The position numbers and the translations under genes were made by a program. From positions 2,207,670-2,271,669 of the forward strand of contig NZ_JAROAU010000003.1 of the NCBI RefSeq assembly GCF_029433855.1: 64,000 nucleotides of DNA, written 5' to 3'. Each line of letters begins with the position of its first letter. The first letter of the stretch is position 1. Positions 9,145 to 19,033 of this stretch are shown here, in pieces. This DNA comes from Candidatus Kosakonia sp. 282A-S69 (GTDB lineage: Bacteria; Pseudomonadota; Gammaproteobacteria; Enterobacterales; Enterobacteriaceae). The notes below the pieces were generated by a model. The model was not told the DNA's origin. It saw nothing but the letters and a program-made list of their open reading frames with translations, and searched no databases.

Positions 9145-12100
9145 ATGGGCACCACCACCATGGGGGTCAAGCTTGACGACGCCACGCGCGAAAGGATTAA
9201 AGCTGCCGCAGCGACCATTGACCGCACGCCGCACTGGTTAATTAAACAAGCTATTTTTAATTTCCTCGAAAAGCTGGAGAGCAGCGAAGGATTGCCGGAG
9301 CTGGCTGGCGCCCAGGCGCACAGCGTGCATGAAGAGGAGGCCAGCGCGGTGATTGACGAAAGCCCGCAGCCGTTCCTCGACTTTGCCGAGCAGATCCTGC
9401 CGCAGTCGGTCTCCCGCGCCGCAATCACCAGCGCCTGGCGCTGGGCAGAAACCGATGCCGTGCCGATGCTGCTTGAGCAGGCGCGCCTGCCGCAACCGGT
9501 AGCTGAGAGCGCCCATAAGCTGGCGTACCAGCTGGCCGAAAAATTGCGTAACCAAAAAACCGCAACCGGACGCGCGGGCATGGTGCAGAGCCTGCTGCAG
9601 GAGTTCTCTCTCTCCTCCCAGGAGGGTGTGGCGCTGATGTGCCTCGCCGAAGCGCTGCTGCGTATTCCTGATAAAGCGACGCGCGATGCGCTGATCCGCG
9701 ACAAAATCAGTAACGGTAACTGGCAATCCCACATTGGCCGCAGCGCTTCACTGTTTGTGAACGCCGCCACCTGGGGTCTGCTGTTTACCGGTCGCCTGGT
9801 CTCTACCCATAACGAAGCCAATCTCTCCCGCTCCCTGAACCGCATTATCGGTAAGAGCGGCGAGCCGCTGATCCGCAAAGGGGTCGATATGGCGATGCGG
9901 CTGATGGGCGAGCAGTTTGTGACCGGCGAGACCATCGCGGAAGCGCTGGCCAACGCCCGTAAGCTGGAGGAGAAAGGGTTCCGCTACTCCTACGATATGC
10001 TCGGCGAAGCGGCGCTGACCGCCGCCGATGCGCAGGCCTATATGGTCTCTTACCAGCAGGCCATCCATGCCATTGGTAAAGCCTCCAACGGCCGCGGCAT
10101 CTATGAAGGCCCTGGCATCTCCATCAAGTTGTCAGCACTGCATCCGCGCTACAGTCGTGCGCAGTATGACCGCGTTATGGATGAGCTCTACCCACGCCTG
10201 AAATCCTTAACCCTGCTGGCGCGTCAGTACGATATTGGTATTAACATCGATGCTGAAGAGGCCGACCGACTGGAGATCTCCCTCGACCTGCTGGAAAAAC
10301 TCTGCTTCGAGCCAGAGCTGGCGGGCTGGAACGGCATCGGCTTTGTGATTCAGGCTTACCAGAAACGCTGCCCGTTTGTGATTGATTACCTGATTGAACT
10401 GGCGACCCGCAGTCGTCGTCGCCTGATGATCCGTCTGGTAAAAGGCGCGTACTGGGACAGCGAAATTAAGCGTGCGCAGATGGAAGGCCTTGAGGGCTAC
10501 CCGGTCTATACCCGCAAGGTCTACACCGATGTCTCTTATCTTGCCTGCGCGAAAAAATTGCTGGCGGTGCCAAACCTGATCTATCCGCAGTTTGCGACCC
10601 ATAACGCTCATACGCTGGCGGCGATCTACCAGTTAGCCGGGCAGAACTACTATCCGGGCCAGTATGAGTTCCAGTGCCTGCACGGCATGGGTGAACCGCT
10701 CTATGAGCAGGTGGTCGGCAAGGTCGCCGATGGCAAGCTCAACCGACCGTGCCGTATTTATGCCCCGGTCGGCACCCATGAAACCCTGCTGGCGTATCTG
10801 GTGCGCCGTCTGCTGGAAAACGGGGCTAATACCTCGTTCGTTAACCGCATTGCGGATAACACTCTGCCACTGGATGCGCTGGTCGCTGACCCGGTAACGG
10901 AAGTGGAAAAACTCGCCGCCCAGGAGGGCCAGGTGGGACTGCCACATCCGAAAATTGCCCTGCCACGCGCACTCTATGGCGAAGGGCGCGTCAACTCGGC
11001 CGGTCTCGACCTGGCGAACGAACACCGTCTCGCCTCCCTCTCCTCTGCCCTGCTCAACAGTGCGGCGCAGAAGTGGTATGCCCATCCGATGCTCGAAGAG
11101 CCGGTGATGGAGGGAGAAGCGATTGCGGTGATCAACCCGGCAGAGCCGAAAGATGTTGTCGGCTACGTGATAGAGGCGAGTGAAGCGCAGGTAAGCCAGG
11201 CGCTGGAGAATGCGGTTAACCATGCGCCGATCTGGTTTGCAACGCCTCCGCAGGAGCGCGGAGCCATTTTGCAGCGCGCCGCGGTGCTGATGGAAGATAA
11301 TCTGCAAACGCTTATTGGTATTCTGGTGCGCGAAGCGGGCAAAACCTTCAGCAACGCCATCGCGGAAGTGCGCGAAGCGGTCGATTTCCTGCACTACTAT
11401 GCCGGCCAGGTAAGCAACGATTTCGATAATGAGACCCATCGCCCGCTTGGGCCGGTGGTCTGTATCAGCCCGTGGAACTTCCCGCTGGCGATCTTTACCG
11501 GGCAGATTGCCGCCGCGCTGGCGGCCGGTAACAGCGTGCTGGCAAAACCGGCGGAGCAAACCCCGCTGATTGCCGCCCAGGGCGTGAAGATCCTGCTTGA
11601 GGCAGGCGTACCGGCAGGCGTACTGCAACTGCTGCCAGGGCGCGGTGAAACGGTGGGCGCACAGCTGACCGGCGATGCGCGCGTGCGCGGGGTGATGTTT
11701 ACCGGCTCCACCGATGTCGCTACGCTCCTGCAACGCAACATCGCCACCCGTCTGGATGCCCAGGGCCGCCCGACGCCGCTTATCGCCGAAACCGGCGGCA
11801 TGAACGCGATGATTGTCGACTCCTCGGCGCTGACGGAACAGGTGGTGATTGATGTGGTCGCCTCGGCGTTTGACAGCGCTGGTCAGCGCTGCTCGGCGCT
11901 GCGCGTGCTCTGTCTGCAGGAGGATATCGCTGACCATACGCTGACCATGCTACGCGGCGCGATGGCCGAGTGCCGGATGGGCAATCCGGGACGTCTCTCC
12001 ACCGACATTGGCCCGGTGATTGATGCCGAAGCCAAAGCCAATATTGAGAAGCATATCCAGGCGATGCAGGCGAAAGGCCGCACTGTCTACCAGGCGGTAC

Positions 12101-13104
12101 GTGAAAATAGCGAAGATGCCCGCGAGTGGCGCACCGGTACGTTTGTACCGCCAACGCTGATTGAACTGGAAAGCTTCGACGAGCTGAAAAAAGAGATCTT
12201 TGGTCCGGTGCTGCACGTGGTGCGCTATTCACGTAACCAGCTTGATCAGCTGCTGGAGCAGATTAATGCCTCCGGCTACGGCCTCACGCTGGGTGTGCAC
12301 ACGCGTATTGACGAAACCATCGCTCAGGTTACCGGCAATGCTCACGTGGGTAACCTCTACGTCAACCGCAATATGGTCGGCGCAGTGGTTGGCGTGCAGC
12401 CGTTTGGCGGCGAAGGGTTGTCAGGCACCGGGCCAAAAGCCGGTGGGCCGCTCTATCTCTATCGCCTGCTGAGTAGCCGCCCGGAGAAAGCGGTGATGAA
12501 AACGCTGTCGCGCCACGACGCCGAGCGTCCACTGGATGCGCAGGTGAAAGCCGTGCTGACCCAGCCGCTGGCGGCGCTGACCGCCTGGGCTACCCAACGC
12601 CCGGAGTTGCACAAGGTGTGCGAGGCGTTCGGCGAACTGGCGCAGGCGGGTACGCAGCGCCTGCTGCCCGGCCCAACCGGGGAGCGTAACAGCTGGACGC
12701 TGGCACCGCGCGAGCGCGTTCTCTGCGTGGCCGATAACGAGCAGGATGCGCTGGTGCAACTGGCTGCCGTGCTGGCATCAGGCAGCCAGGCGCTGTGGCA
12801 GGACGACACACTGCATCGCGATCTGGCTAAGCAGTTGCCGGAAACCGTCAGCCAGCGGATCAAATTCGCCAAAGCGGAGAGCCTGATGGCGCAGCCGTTT
12901 GACGCGGTGATCTTCCACGGCGACTCCGATCAGCTGGTGCATCTGTGCGAAAGCGTCGCGGCACGCGATGGCGCGATTGTCTCCGTTCAGGGGTTTGCGC
13001 GGGGAGAAACCAATATCCTGCTCGAACGCCTGTGGCTGGAGCGCTCGCTCAGCGTTAACACCGCAGCAGCCGGCGGTAACGCCAGCCTGATGACGATTGG
13101 TTAA
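9145..13104 (+). CDS. putA: PutA, trifunctional proline dehydrogenase/P5C dehydrogenase/repressor
   Basis: It oxidises proline to glutamate in two steps and represses the put genes. Length 1319 (E. coli 1320). Domains in order: ribbon-helix-helix DNA-binding segment (about 1-47, MGVKLDDATRERIK), FAD-dependent proline dehydrogenase barrel (about 260-610), NAD-dependent P5C dehydrogenase (about 650-1120; catalytic Cys in GQRCSALRV), and a C-terminal domain used in substrate channelling. The start at 9145 follows AGGAG and aligns with E. coli. The frame runs 20 codons further upstream, through the operator region, without support. It ends just before a BIME. Confidence 0.98.
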   Translation: MGTTTMGVKLDDATRERIKAAAATIDRTPHWLIKQAIFNFLEKLESSEGLPELAGAQAHSVHEEEASAVIDESPQPFLDFAEQILPQSVSRAAITSAWRWAETDAVPMLLEQARLPQPVAESAHKLAYQLAEKLRNQKTATGRAGMVQSLLQEFSLSSQEGVALMCLAEALLRIPDKATRDALIRDKISNGNWQSHIGRSASLFVNAATWGLLFTGRLVSTHNEANLSRSLNRIIGKSGEPLIRKGVDMAMRLMGEQFVTGETIAEALANARKLEEKGFRYSYDMLGEAALTAADAQAYMVSYQQAIHAIGKASNGRGIYEGPGISIKLSALHPRYSRAQYDRVMDELYPRLKSLTLLARQYDIGINIDAEEADRLEISLDLLEKLCFEPELAGWNGIGFVIQAYQKRCPFVIDYLIELATRSRRRLMIRLVKGAYWDSEIKRAQMEGLEGYPVYTRKVYTDVSYLACAKKLLAVPNLIYPQFATHNAHTLAAIYQLAGQNYYPGQYEFQCLHGMGEPLYEQVVGKVADGKLNRPCRIYAPVGTHETLLAYLVRRLLENGANTSFVNRIADNTLPLDALVADPVTEVEKLAAQEGQVGLPHPKIALPRALYGEGRVNSAGLDLANEHRLASLSSALLNSAAQKWYAHPMLEEPVMEGEAIAVINPAEPKDVVGYVIEASEAQVSQALENAVNHAPIWFATPPQERGAILQRAAVLMEDNLQTLIGILVREAGKTFSNAIAEVREAVDFLHYYAGQVSNDFDNETHRPLGPVVCISPWNFPLAIFTGQIAAALAAGNSVLAKPAEQTPLIAAQGVKILLEAGVPAGVLQLLPGRGETVGAQLTGDARVRGVMFTGSTDVATLLQRNIATRLDAQGRPTPLIAETGGMNAMIVDSSALTEQVVIDVVASAFDSAGQRCSALRVLCLQEDIADHTLTMLRGAMAECRMGNPGRLSTDIGPVIDAEAKANIEKHIQAMQAKGRTVYQAVRENSEDAREWRTGTFVPPTLIELESFDELKKEIFGPVLHVVRYSRNQLDQLLEQINASGYGLTLGVHTRIDETIAQVTGNAHVGNLYVNRNMVGAVVGVQPFGGEGLSGTGPKAGGPLYLYRLLSSRPEKAVMKTLSRHDAERPLDAQVKAVLTQPLAALTAWATQRPELHKVCEAFGELAQAGTQRLLPGPTGERNSWTLAPRERVLCVADNEQDALVQLAAVLASGSQALWQDDTLHRDLAKQLPETVSQRIKFAKAESLMAQPFDAVIFHGDSDQLVHLCESVAARDGAIVSVQGFARGETNILLERLWLERSLSVNTAAAGGNASLMTIG

Positions 13105-13114
13105 GAGGGAAAAA

Positions 13115-13202
13115 TGCCCGATGGCGCTGCGCTTATCGGGCATGCGGTTTGGGGCTTCAGCCGCGGTTATAGCCCGATAAGACTTAGCCGCCACCCGGCA
13201 GT
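13115..13202. repeat. BIME: two inverted REP units
   Basis: One REP (TGCCCGATGGCGCTGCGC then TTATCGGGCA) at 13115-13143 is followed by an inverted copy (AGCCCGATAAG ... GCCACCCGGCA) at 13171-13200. It lies between the convergent putA and sugar operon ends. Confidence 0.75.
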
Positions 13203-13228
13203 GTGTCGGGAGTGACAGAATCGTTGTA

Positions 13229-13257
13229 ATAAAAGCGCCTTACGGCGCTTTTTTTCG
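13229..13257 (+). terminator. Terminator shared by convergent transcripts
   Basis: AAAAGCGCC-TTAC-GGCGCTTTTTTTC. The stem overlaps the stop codon of the SIS-domain gene (TTA at 13240-13242 read on the plus strand). It can serve putA on the plus strand and the sugar operon on the minus strand. Confidence 0.8.
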
Positions 13258-13842
13258 TAGCGTTAAACCGACATCGCCGCCGGGGTGGACGGCGAGCAAC
13301 GTCTCTTTTGAGTATCCGCTTTCACTCATCAGACAGGCACAGGCGGCGTCAAAAATCGCCAGCACCAGCACGATGGAGGTGGTGGCCAGCATATTCAGCG
13401 GATCAATCTCGCGCTGCACGCCGGTGGAGATCACCAGCCTCGATGCCAGCGCAATCGCCGAGGCGGGGTTTTCCGTCACACAGAGAATAGGCGTCTCTTT
13501 CATCGCCAGCCCAGGCAGCAGCCGCGTTAACTCCTCCGAGTTGCCGCCGCGCGAGAGCATAATCACCAGATCGTCTGCCCCCACAAAACCCAGATCGCCG
13601 TGCGCGGCATCGGTGGCGTTCAGGTAGATGGCGGGGCGCTCGACGCAGGCCAGCATATGGGCGATTTTACGCGCCGCAATGCCGGAGGTGCCGACGCCGG
13701 TAACAACAATTTTTCCTTTGCAGCCGCGCAGTTCCGCCATCAGCGCAGCCCAGGTCGCGGAATCAAGGTGGCGGCTCAGCACCGCCATCTCTTCGCTGTA
13801 GATACGCCAGGCATTGCATGCCTGCTCCCAGCTTTCGCTCAT
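13240..13842 (-). CDS. SIS-domain sugar-phosphate isomerase, KdsD/GutQ-like without CBS domains
   Basis: A 200-residue protein made of one SIS domain. Its VTGVGTSGIAARKIAHML segment (about 47-64), NATDAAHGDLG and MLSRGGNSEE match the arabinose-5-phosphate isomerases KdsD and GutQ. It lacks their two C-terminal CBS domains. I infer an aldose/ketose-phosphate isomerase that handles the product of the neighbouring FGGY kinase. It overlaps that kinase gene by ATGA and is the last gene of the sugar operon. The exact substrate cannot be read from sequence. Confidence 0.8.
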   Translation of the reverse strand: MSESWEQACNAWRIYSEEMAVLSRHLDSATWAALMAELRGCKGKIVVTGVGTSGIAARKIAHMLACVERPAIYLNATDAAHGDLGFVGADDLVIMLSRGGNSEELTRLLPGLAMKETPILCVTENPASAIALASRLVISTGVQREIDPLNMLATTSIVLVLAIFDAACACLMSESGYSKETLLAVHPGGDVGLTLRKKAP

Positions 13843-15476
13843 GCCTCCTCCTGCATCAACGCACGGTACTTCATATGATCTGCGTACATCTCATGGAAGA
13901 CGGTGTATTTGCGATCGTAATAGAGCTTGATGCGGTTGGTCTGTGGCGTCACGGTTTTACCAATGCGGCTCATCGCCGACATCGCTTCCGGGAAGCTGTC
14001 AAAGACACCAGCCGCAATGGTGCCCATCATCGCCCCGCCAAGCAGCATCGCCTCGCTCTCCTCCGGCAGCAGCATCGCGCAGCCAGTGGCATTGGCGTGC
14101 TCCTGCACAAAGATCGGGTTTTTGGTGCCGCCACCGCTCGCCATTACCGTATCAATGCTGTAACCGCTTTGATTCATGGTTTCGATAATATGCCGCGTAC
14201 CGAGGGCGATAGCCTGAATGGTTGCCAGGTAGTGCAGCGCCATATCTTCCGGCGTGCGCGACAGTTTCAACCCGCTGATCACACCGGTCAGCGTCGGGTT
14301 GGCACGCGGCGAGCGGTTGCCGTGGAAGTACGGCAGGATATGAATATCGCGGGTCAAAAAGGCGATATTCTCCGGCTCGCCCGCCATTTTACGCAGCAGC
14401 GCATTCAGCACCTCATAAATGGTCTGCCCCTGGGTTTTGGCCTGCGCGAGCAGCGTCTCATAGCAGGGATGAGACTGAATCACGTGATCAATCAATGCTC
14501 CGGTTGCCGACTGTCCCCCCTCATTCAGCCAGTAGCCCGGCAACACCGCCGAGTAGTAAGGCCCCCAGACGCCGCTGATAAAGCGCGCCTGCGGCGAAAT
14601 CGCCATATGGCCGGTGGAGGTGCCGCCAATCAGCGCGATACGGCGGTCAAAATCTGCCATCTCGCCAGAGGGACCGCTGGCACCAAGGGTACCGAGCGTG
14701 CCGGCGTGAGCATCAATAATCGACACGCTGACCGCCGTGCCCGGCATCAGCCCCATTTCAGTTGCGGCGCGCTGCGACAGACCGCGGCCGAGCGGTTCGC
14801 CCATCGTTTTCACATAGCGACCAATCTTCTCTGCGTCATGTTCGAGCAGATCTTCAAGGCCAATCTGGCGGAAGTAGCTGGTATCCCATTTATCTTCGTG
14901 ACCCATATAGGTCCATTTGCAGACCGTCGAGCAGAGAGAACGGGTATCATCGCCCGTGGCACGCCAGGTGAGAAAATCGGGCAAGTCGAAGAAGAAGCCG
15001 GCGTTCGCCCAGGTGTTCGGCATATGCTGTTTCAGCCACAGCAGTTTTGGCGTCTGCATCTCCGGGGAGATAATGCCGCCAACGTAATCCAGCACCCGGT
15101 GATGGGTGGCGTTGATGCGATCCGCCTGCGCGATGGCGCGGTGATCCATCCACACGATAATGTTCTGCTCGCTGCGCCCGGAGGGGCTGATGGTCAACGG
15201 GTTGCCCTGTTTATCCAGCACCACCAGCGAACAGGTGGCGTCGAAGCCCAGTCCTTTGACCTGAATCGGGTTGATATCGGCCTGATTGATGGCATCGCGC
15301 ACGGCATTACAGACCGCCTGCCAGATGTTGTCGGAGGATTGCTCGACGAAATCGGCCTGCGGGCGATAGATCTCAATGCTCCTGCTGGCCTGGCTGACCA
15401 TCCGGCCCGTGAGGTCAAAGATGCCCGCGCGCGCGCTGCCGGTCCCTACATCCACACCAATAAAGTAGCTCGCCAT
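13839..15476 (-). CDS. FGGY-family carbohydrate kinase (ribulokinase-like)
   Basis: A 545-residue kinase. Its N-terminal phosphate-binding motif is VGVDVGTGSARAGIFD (about 7-21) and its C-terminal signature is ASGGGTKNPIFVQ. Length and motifs fit the D-ribulokinase/AraB-like branch of the FGGY family. It should phosphorylate an imported sugar or polyol in the cytoplasm. The start follows GGGAG. Upstream lie two permease genes, an ABC ATPase and a binding protein. Downstream a SIS-type isomerase overlaps by 4 bp. A pentulose or pentitol substrate is plausible but unproven. Confidence 0.85.
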   Translation of the reverse strand: MASYFIGVDVGTGSARAGIFDLTGRMVSQASRSIEIYRPQADFVEQSSDNIWQAVCNAVRDAINQADINPIQVKGLGFDATCSLVVLDKQGNPLTISPSGRSEQNIIVWMDHRAIAQADRINATHHRVLDYVGGIISPEMQTPKLLWLKQHMPNTWANAGFFFDLPDFLTWRATGDDTRSLCSTVCKWTYMGHEDKWDTSYFRQIGLEDLLEHDAEKIGRYVKTMGEPLGRGLSQRAATEMGLMPGTAVSVSIIDAHAGTLGTLGASGPSGEMADFDRRIALIGGTSTGHMAISPQARFISGVWGPYYSAVLPGYWLNEGGQSATGALIDHVIQSHPCYETLLAQAKTQGQTIYEVLNALLRKMAGEPENIAFLTRDIHILPYFHGNRSPRANPTLTGVISGLKLSRTPEDMALHYLATIQAIALGTRHIIETMNQSGYSIDTVMASGGGTKNPIFVQEHANATGCAMLLPEESEAMLLGGAMMGTIAAGVFDSFPEAMSAMSRIGKTVTPQTNRIKLYYDRKYTVFHEMYADHMKYRALMQEEA

Positions 15477-15492
15477 TGTTTTTCTCCCGAAA

Positions 15493-16446
15493 TCAGGCTT
15501 TACGATTCTGTAATGCGATAAAGAGGATCAGCACCGCGCCCCAGAGCGCCATCGTCAGATAGCTGCTGATACCTAATAAATTAAAGCCACTTTCCAGCAT
15601 CTGCAGCACCACCAGCGCCAGCACCAGCCCAAGCACGCGACCAAAGCCGCCATCCGGGTTAATGCCGCCGAGCACCGAGGCCAGAATGGTTACCAGAAGA
15701 TAGGATTCGCCATACCCCGCTTTCGCGGAGTTAAATTTCGCCATCATCAGAATGGCGGCTACCCACCCGAGCAGCGCGGAGATGACATATACCGCGATCT
15801 GCACGCGCACGGTGTTGACACCGCTGTAGCGTGTCGCCTGCTCGTTCGAGCCCACCAGGTAGAGGCTGCGTCCGAGGGTGGTGTGCTCTAATAGCACCCA
15901 CAGCAGTAACGCCACCACTAAAAAGAGCAGCAGCGCCACCGGAATACCGACGATCGTGGCATTTCCCAGATACTGGATCGCCGCCGGGAAACCGGAGATC
16001 ACCGTGCCGTTAGAGAGCAGAATATTGAGCCCGGAGATGAGCGTCATGGTGCCAAGGGTAGCAAGGATCGGCGACACGCCCACCCAGGCAACCAGGGTGC
16101 CATTCAGCACCCCAATCGCCACCGCCGTCAGCAGCCCGGCAAACAGGGCTAACGCCAGGAAGAGCGGATTATCCGGATGCATCACAATCACCGCCGCCAT
16201 CACCAGCGAACAGGCGTTGGCACCAGCAATGATCGACAGGTTGATGCCGCCGGTCAGCATGGTTATCCCCATGCCGAGCGCCAGCATGCCGAGGATCGGT
16301 AGCTGCGATCCGATGGACTGGAAGTTAGCCACGCTGAAAAAGCGCCCGCCGAGCAGGAGAGAGAAGATCAGTGCAACGACGACGATGATCACGCATTGCA
16401 AGCGGATGATGGCATCACCGGGCAGGATTCGGACGATGGATTTCAT
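15493..16446 (-). CDS. Sugar ABC transporter permease, RbsC-type (second permease)
   Basis: A 317-residue inner-membrane protein of the BPD_transp_2 (RbsC/LsrC/YtfT) family with about nine hydrophobic segments. It has the family's LTGGINLS segment near residue 64 and a VLGGINPDGGFG segment near 228. The start lies one base after the stop of the other permease and behind GGGAG. Two unequal permeases plus one double ATPase is the arrangement of Lsr and Rhizobium rhamnose importers, so they probably form a heterodimeric channel. Confidence 0.88.
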   Translation of the reverse strand: MKSIVRILPGDAIIRLQCVIIVVVALIFSLLLGGRFFSVANFQSIGSQLPILGMLALGMGITMLTGGINLSIIAGANACSLVMAAVIVMHPDNPLFLALALFAGLLTAVAIGVLNGTLVAWVGVSPILATLGTMTLISGLNILLSNGTVISGFPAAIQYLGNATIVGIPVALLLFLVVALLLWVLLEHTTLGRSLYLVGSNEQATRYSGVNTVRVQIAVYVISALLGWVAAILMMAKFNSAKAGYGESYLLVTILASVLGGINPDGGFGRVLGLVLALVVLQMLESGFNLLGISSYLTMALWGAVLILFIALQNRKA

Positions 16447-16447
16447 C

Positions 16448-17434
16448 TTATAGCTCCCTTGCGAGTTTGCGTTTTTCGTGCCACGCGGTCGCGCTGATAC
16501 TCACCAGAATGATCGCGCCGCTAAAGACCGTGTGCCAGTAAGAGGAGACGCCAAGCAGCGTGAGGCCGTTTTGCAGGAAGGCGAGCAGAATAACGCCCAG
16601 CAGCGTACCGATTAAGGTGCCGCGTCCGCCGGACATACTGGTTCCGCCCAGCACCACCGCTGCCAGCACCGTCAACTCATAACCGAAGAGCGAATTGGGT
16701 GCCACCGATTGAGTGATCTGTGCCTGCACCACCGCCGCAACGCCCGCCAGAATGCCCATATAGCCGTAGACATAGAAGTGCAGTTTCAGCAGGTTTAACC
16801 CGAGACGTGACGCCGCATCGCGATTGCCGCCCATGGCGTAGATTTGCCGTCCCAGGCGGGTGTAGTTCATCAGCACGGCGGTAAAAATGATCGTCGCGCC
16901 AAGGCAGATCAGCGGCAGGGTCAGGCCGTAGTCATAGCCATCCGCGCCGGTAAAGGTGAACCAGCTGACGCCGTTCATAAACCAGTCCGGGAAGCCATAC
17001 AGCCAGGTGCCTTTGGTGGCGTAGACCAGCAGGCCATAAAAGAGGTTCAGGGTGGCAATGGTGATAATGATGGCCGGTACGCGCAGCCAGTAGACGAGGA
17101 AGCCGTTGATCAAGCCGAGCAGCAAACCCACCGCCATCGCTAATGCCAGCGCGAGCAGAAAGTTGCCGCCGTGGGCAATGACCCAACTGGCCATCGCGTA
17201 TTGCGCAATCGCCGTCATCGCCGGAAAGGAGATGTCGATGCCGCCGGAGATCAGCACCACAAACAGCCCGCAGGCCAGAATGCCGAGGATCGCATAACTG
17301 GTGGCGACATCCGTTAAATTGCCGAGGGTGAAAAACTCATCGGTACGGATCGTCAGGCCGACCGCCAGCGCAACCACCAGCACGCCAAGCCAGAACTCAT
17401 GTTGCCCGATCAAGCGGGCGAGCGAGTTACGCAT
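16448..17434 (-). CDS. Sugar ABC transporter permease, RbsC-type (first permease)
   Basis: A 328-residue polytopic inner-membrane protein of the same family as the next gene. It has ISGGIDISFPA near residue 61-71 and VLGGTSMSGGRG near 262. It begins inside the end of the ATPase gene (8-bp overlap) and stops one base before the second permease, so translation is coupled. Partner of the other permease in the membrane. Confidence 0.88.
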   Translation of the reverse strand: MRNSLARLIGQHEFWLGVLVVALAVGLTIRTDEFFTLGNLTDVATSYAILGILACGLFVVLISGGIDISFPAMTAIAQYAMASWVIAHGGNFLLALALAMAVGLLLGLINGFLVYWLRVPAIIITIATLNLFYGLLVYATKGTWLYGFPDWFMNGVSWFTFTGADGYDYGLTLPLICLGATIIFTAVLMNYTRLGRQIYAMGGNRDAASRLGLNLLKLHFYVYGYMGILAGVAAVVQAQITQSVAPNSLFGYELTVLAAVVLGGTSMSGGRGTLIGTLLGVILLAFLQNGLTLLGVSSYWHTVFSGAIILVSISATAWHEKRKLAREL

Positions 17435-18926
17435 TGACCACCTCCGCGATCTCCTCTTCGCTACAGCGGTGCGGATTAAACTCCGCCACCAGTTCCCCCC
17501 GGCGCATCACCAGCACGCGGTGGCTGTTGTAATAGGCTTCCGGGATCTCATCACAAATCATCAATACCGCCATCCCCTGCTCCGCCAGCTGGCGGGCGAT
17601 CTGGTAGATGCCCTCTTTGTTGGCGATATCAACGCCAACGGTCGGCGAATCAAGGATCAGGATGCGCGGCTGCGTGGCAACCCATTTTGCGATAGCAATT
17701 CGCTGGGCATTGCCGCCGGAGAGGGTTTTCACCGGCAGCTGCGGATCGGAGACTTTGATATTGAGGTTACTGATTAGGTCATTGACCAGTTGCCCTGCTT
17801 TGGCGTGATCGAGCAAGCCGCTGCGGGTATGGAGCTTGTCGAAAACGGTGACAATGGTGTTGTCATAGATCGACTGCTCCATAATCAACCCCTGGGTTAA
17901 GCGATCTTCCGAGACATAGCCGATGCCATGGCGGATGGCATCATGGTTATTACGCAGTTTTACCGGCTTATCATTGATGCGGATTTCGCCATCTTCCGGC
18001 CTGGTCATACCAAACAGGCTCATGCAGAGTTCGGTGCGCCCGGAGCCCAGCAGCCCGACAATTGAGACGATTTCGCCGCTGCGCAGTGAAAGATTGATAT
18101 CGCGGAACTTGCCCTTGCGGCTTAAGTGGCGCAGCTCCAGCATCGGCGGCTGGTCGACCGGCGGTTTTTCCGGCAGCGGACTGTAATGAAAACGCTGCCC
18201 GGTCATCAGATACGCCAGTTCGTGGCTATCGAGCTCGCTGGCCGGCCAGGTGCCAACTAGCTTGCCGTCGCGCATCACGCTGATGCGATCCGCCACTTCC
18301 ATCACCTCATCGAGGCGGTGGCTGACAAACACCACGCAGATACCGGCGGCTTTTAGTTCATTGACCACGCGTAGTAACCCATTCACCTCCTGACGGGTTA
18401 ATGACGCGGTCGGCTCATCCATAATCACCAGTCGGGCTTCGGCGGCAATCGCGCGGCAGATCGCCACCAGCTGGCGGTCGGCGATAGAGAGTTTTTCGAC
18501 CTTTTTATCGGGGTCGAGGCGCACGCCAATGCGCGCCATCGCCGCCAGCGCCTGTTTGCGCATCGCGCCGCGGCGTACCCAGATGTCGCCGCCGGGCAGA
18601 TAGCGATGGAGGGCGATATTTTCCGCCACGCTGAAATTGGGGAACAGAGAGAGATCCTGGTAGATCACCTGAATGCCGTAATGGGCGGAGAGCTGTGGCG
18701 TCAACTGGTGAAAAAGCTTGCCATCAAGCTCAATGCTGCCGCCCTTTTCCGGGTGATAGACGCCGGAAATCACTTTAATGATGGTGCTTTTTCCGCAGCC
18801 GTTTTGCCCTGCCAGGCAGTGAACTTCGCCTTTTTTGAGGGTTAAATTCACCCTATCCAGCGCCAGCACGCCCGGGAATTGCTTGCTGATATTCTCAAGG
18901 GTGATAAATGCGGTGGGGTCGGTCAT
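17427..18926 (-). CDS. Sugar ABC transporter ATP-binding protein, double ABC domain
   Basis: A 499-residue ATPase of the RbsA/MglA/LsrA class with two ABC cassettes. The first has a full Walker A (GQNGCGKST, about residue 40) and the EPTASL Walker B region. The second has the degenerate GLLGSGRTE loop typical of the class and an LSGGNAQR signature. It energises import through the two RbsC-type permeases. The start at 18926 (MTDPTA) follows AGAGGT. A TTG two codons upstream is less likely. Confidence 0.9.
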   Translation of the reverse strand: MTDPTAFITLENISKQFPGVLALDRVNLTLKKGEVHCLAGQNGCGKSTIIKVISGVYHPEKGGSIELDGKLFHQLTPQLSAHYGIQVIYQDLSLFPNFSVAENIALHRYLPGGDIWVRRGAMRKQALAAMARIGVRLDPDKKVEKLSIADRQLVAICRAIAAEARLVIMDEPTASLTRQEVNGLLRVVNELKAAGICVVFVSHRLDEVMEVADRISVMRDGKLVGTWPASELDSHELAYLMTGQRFHYSPLPEKPPVDQPPMLELRHLSRKGKFRDINLSLRSGEIVSIVGLLGSGRTELCMSLFGMTRPEDGEIRINDKPVKLRNNHDAIRHGIGYVSEDRLTQGLIMEQSIYDNTIVTVFDKLHTRSGLLDHAKAGQLVNDLISNLNIKVSDPQLPVKTLSGGNAQRIAIAKWVATQPRILILDSPTVGVDIANKEGIYQIARQLAEQGMAVLMICDEIPEAYYNSHRVLVMRRGELVAEFNPHRCSEEEIAEVVNA

Positions 18927-18984
18927 CGACAATACCTCTGCCAGCGCCCATGAAGGACGCGAGGATGAAATCTGCGGCGGAAGA

Positions 18985-19003
18985 GCCGGCCTGAAAGGCC
19001 GGC
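18985..19003 (-). promoter_or_regulatory. Intercistronic hairpin after the binding-protein gene
   Basis: GCCGGCC-TGAAA-GGCCGGC between the binding-protein and ATPase genes, without a T-run. Such hairpins usually protect the upstream message so that binding protein is made in excess over the membrane parts. Confidence 0.6.
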
Positions 19004-19033
19004 GTTCCGGTTCCCTGGTGTGGCCTGAAAGGC

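Noticed and set aside
10633-11937. 434-codon minus-strand frame inside putA
   Set aside because: It is antisense to the P5C dehydrogenase part of putA, with Arg/His-rich low-identity content and no ribosome site.
13818-15521. 567-codon plus-strand frame opposite the FGGY kinase gene
   Set aside because: It is almost exactly antisense to a clear kinase with catalytic motifs. Its composition (rich in Arg, His, Gly and Gln) is that of a shadow frame.
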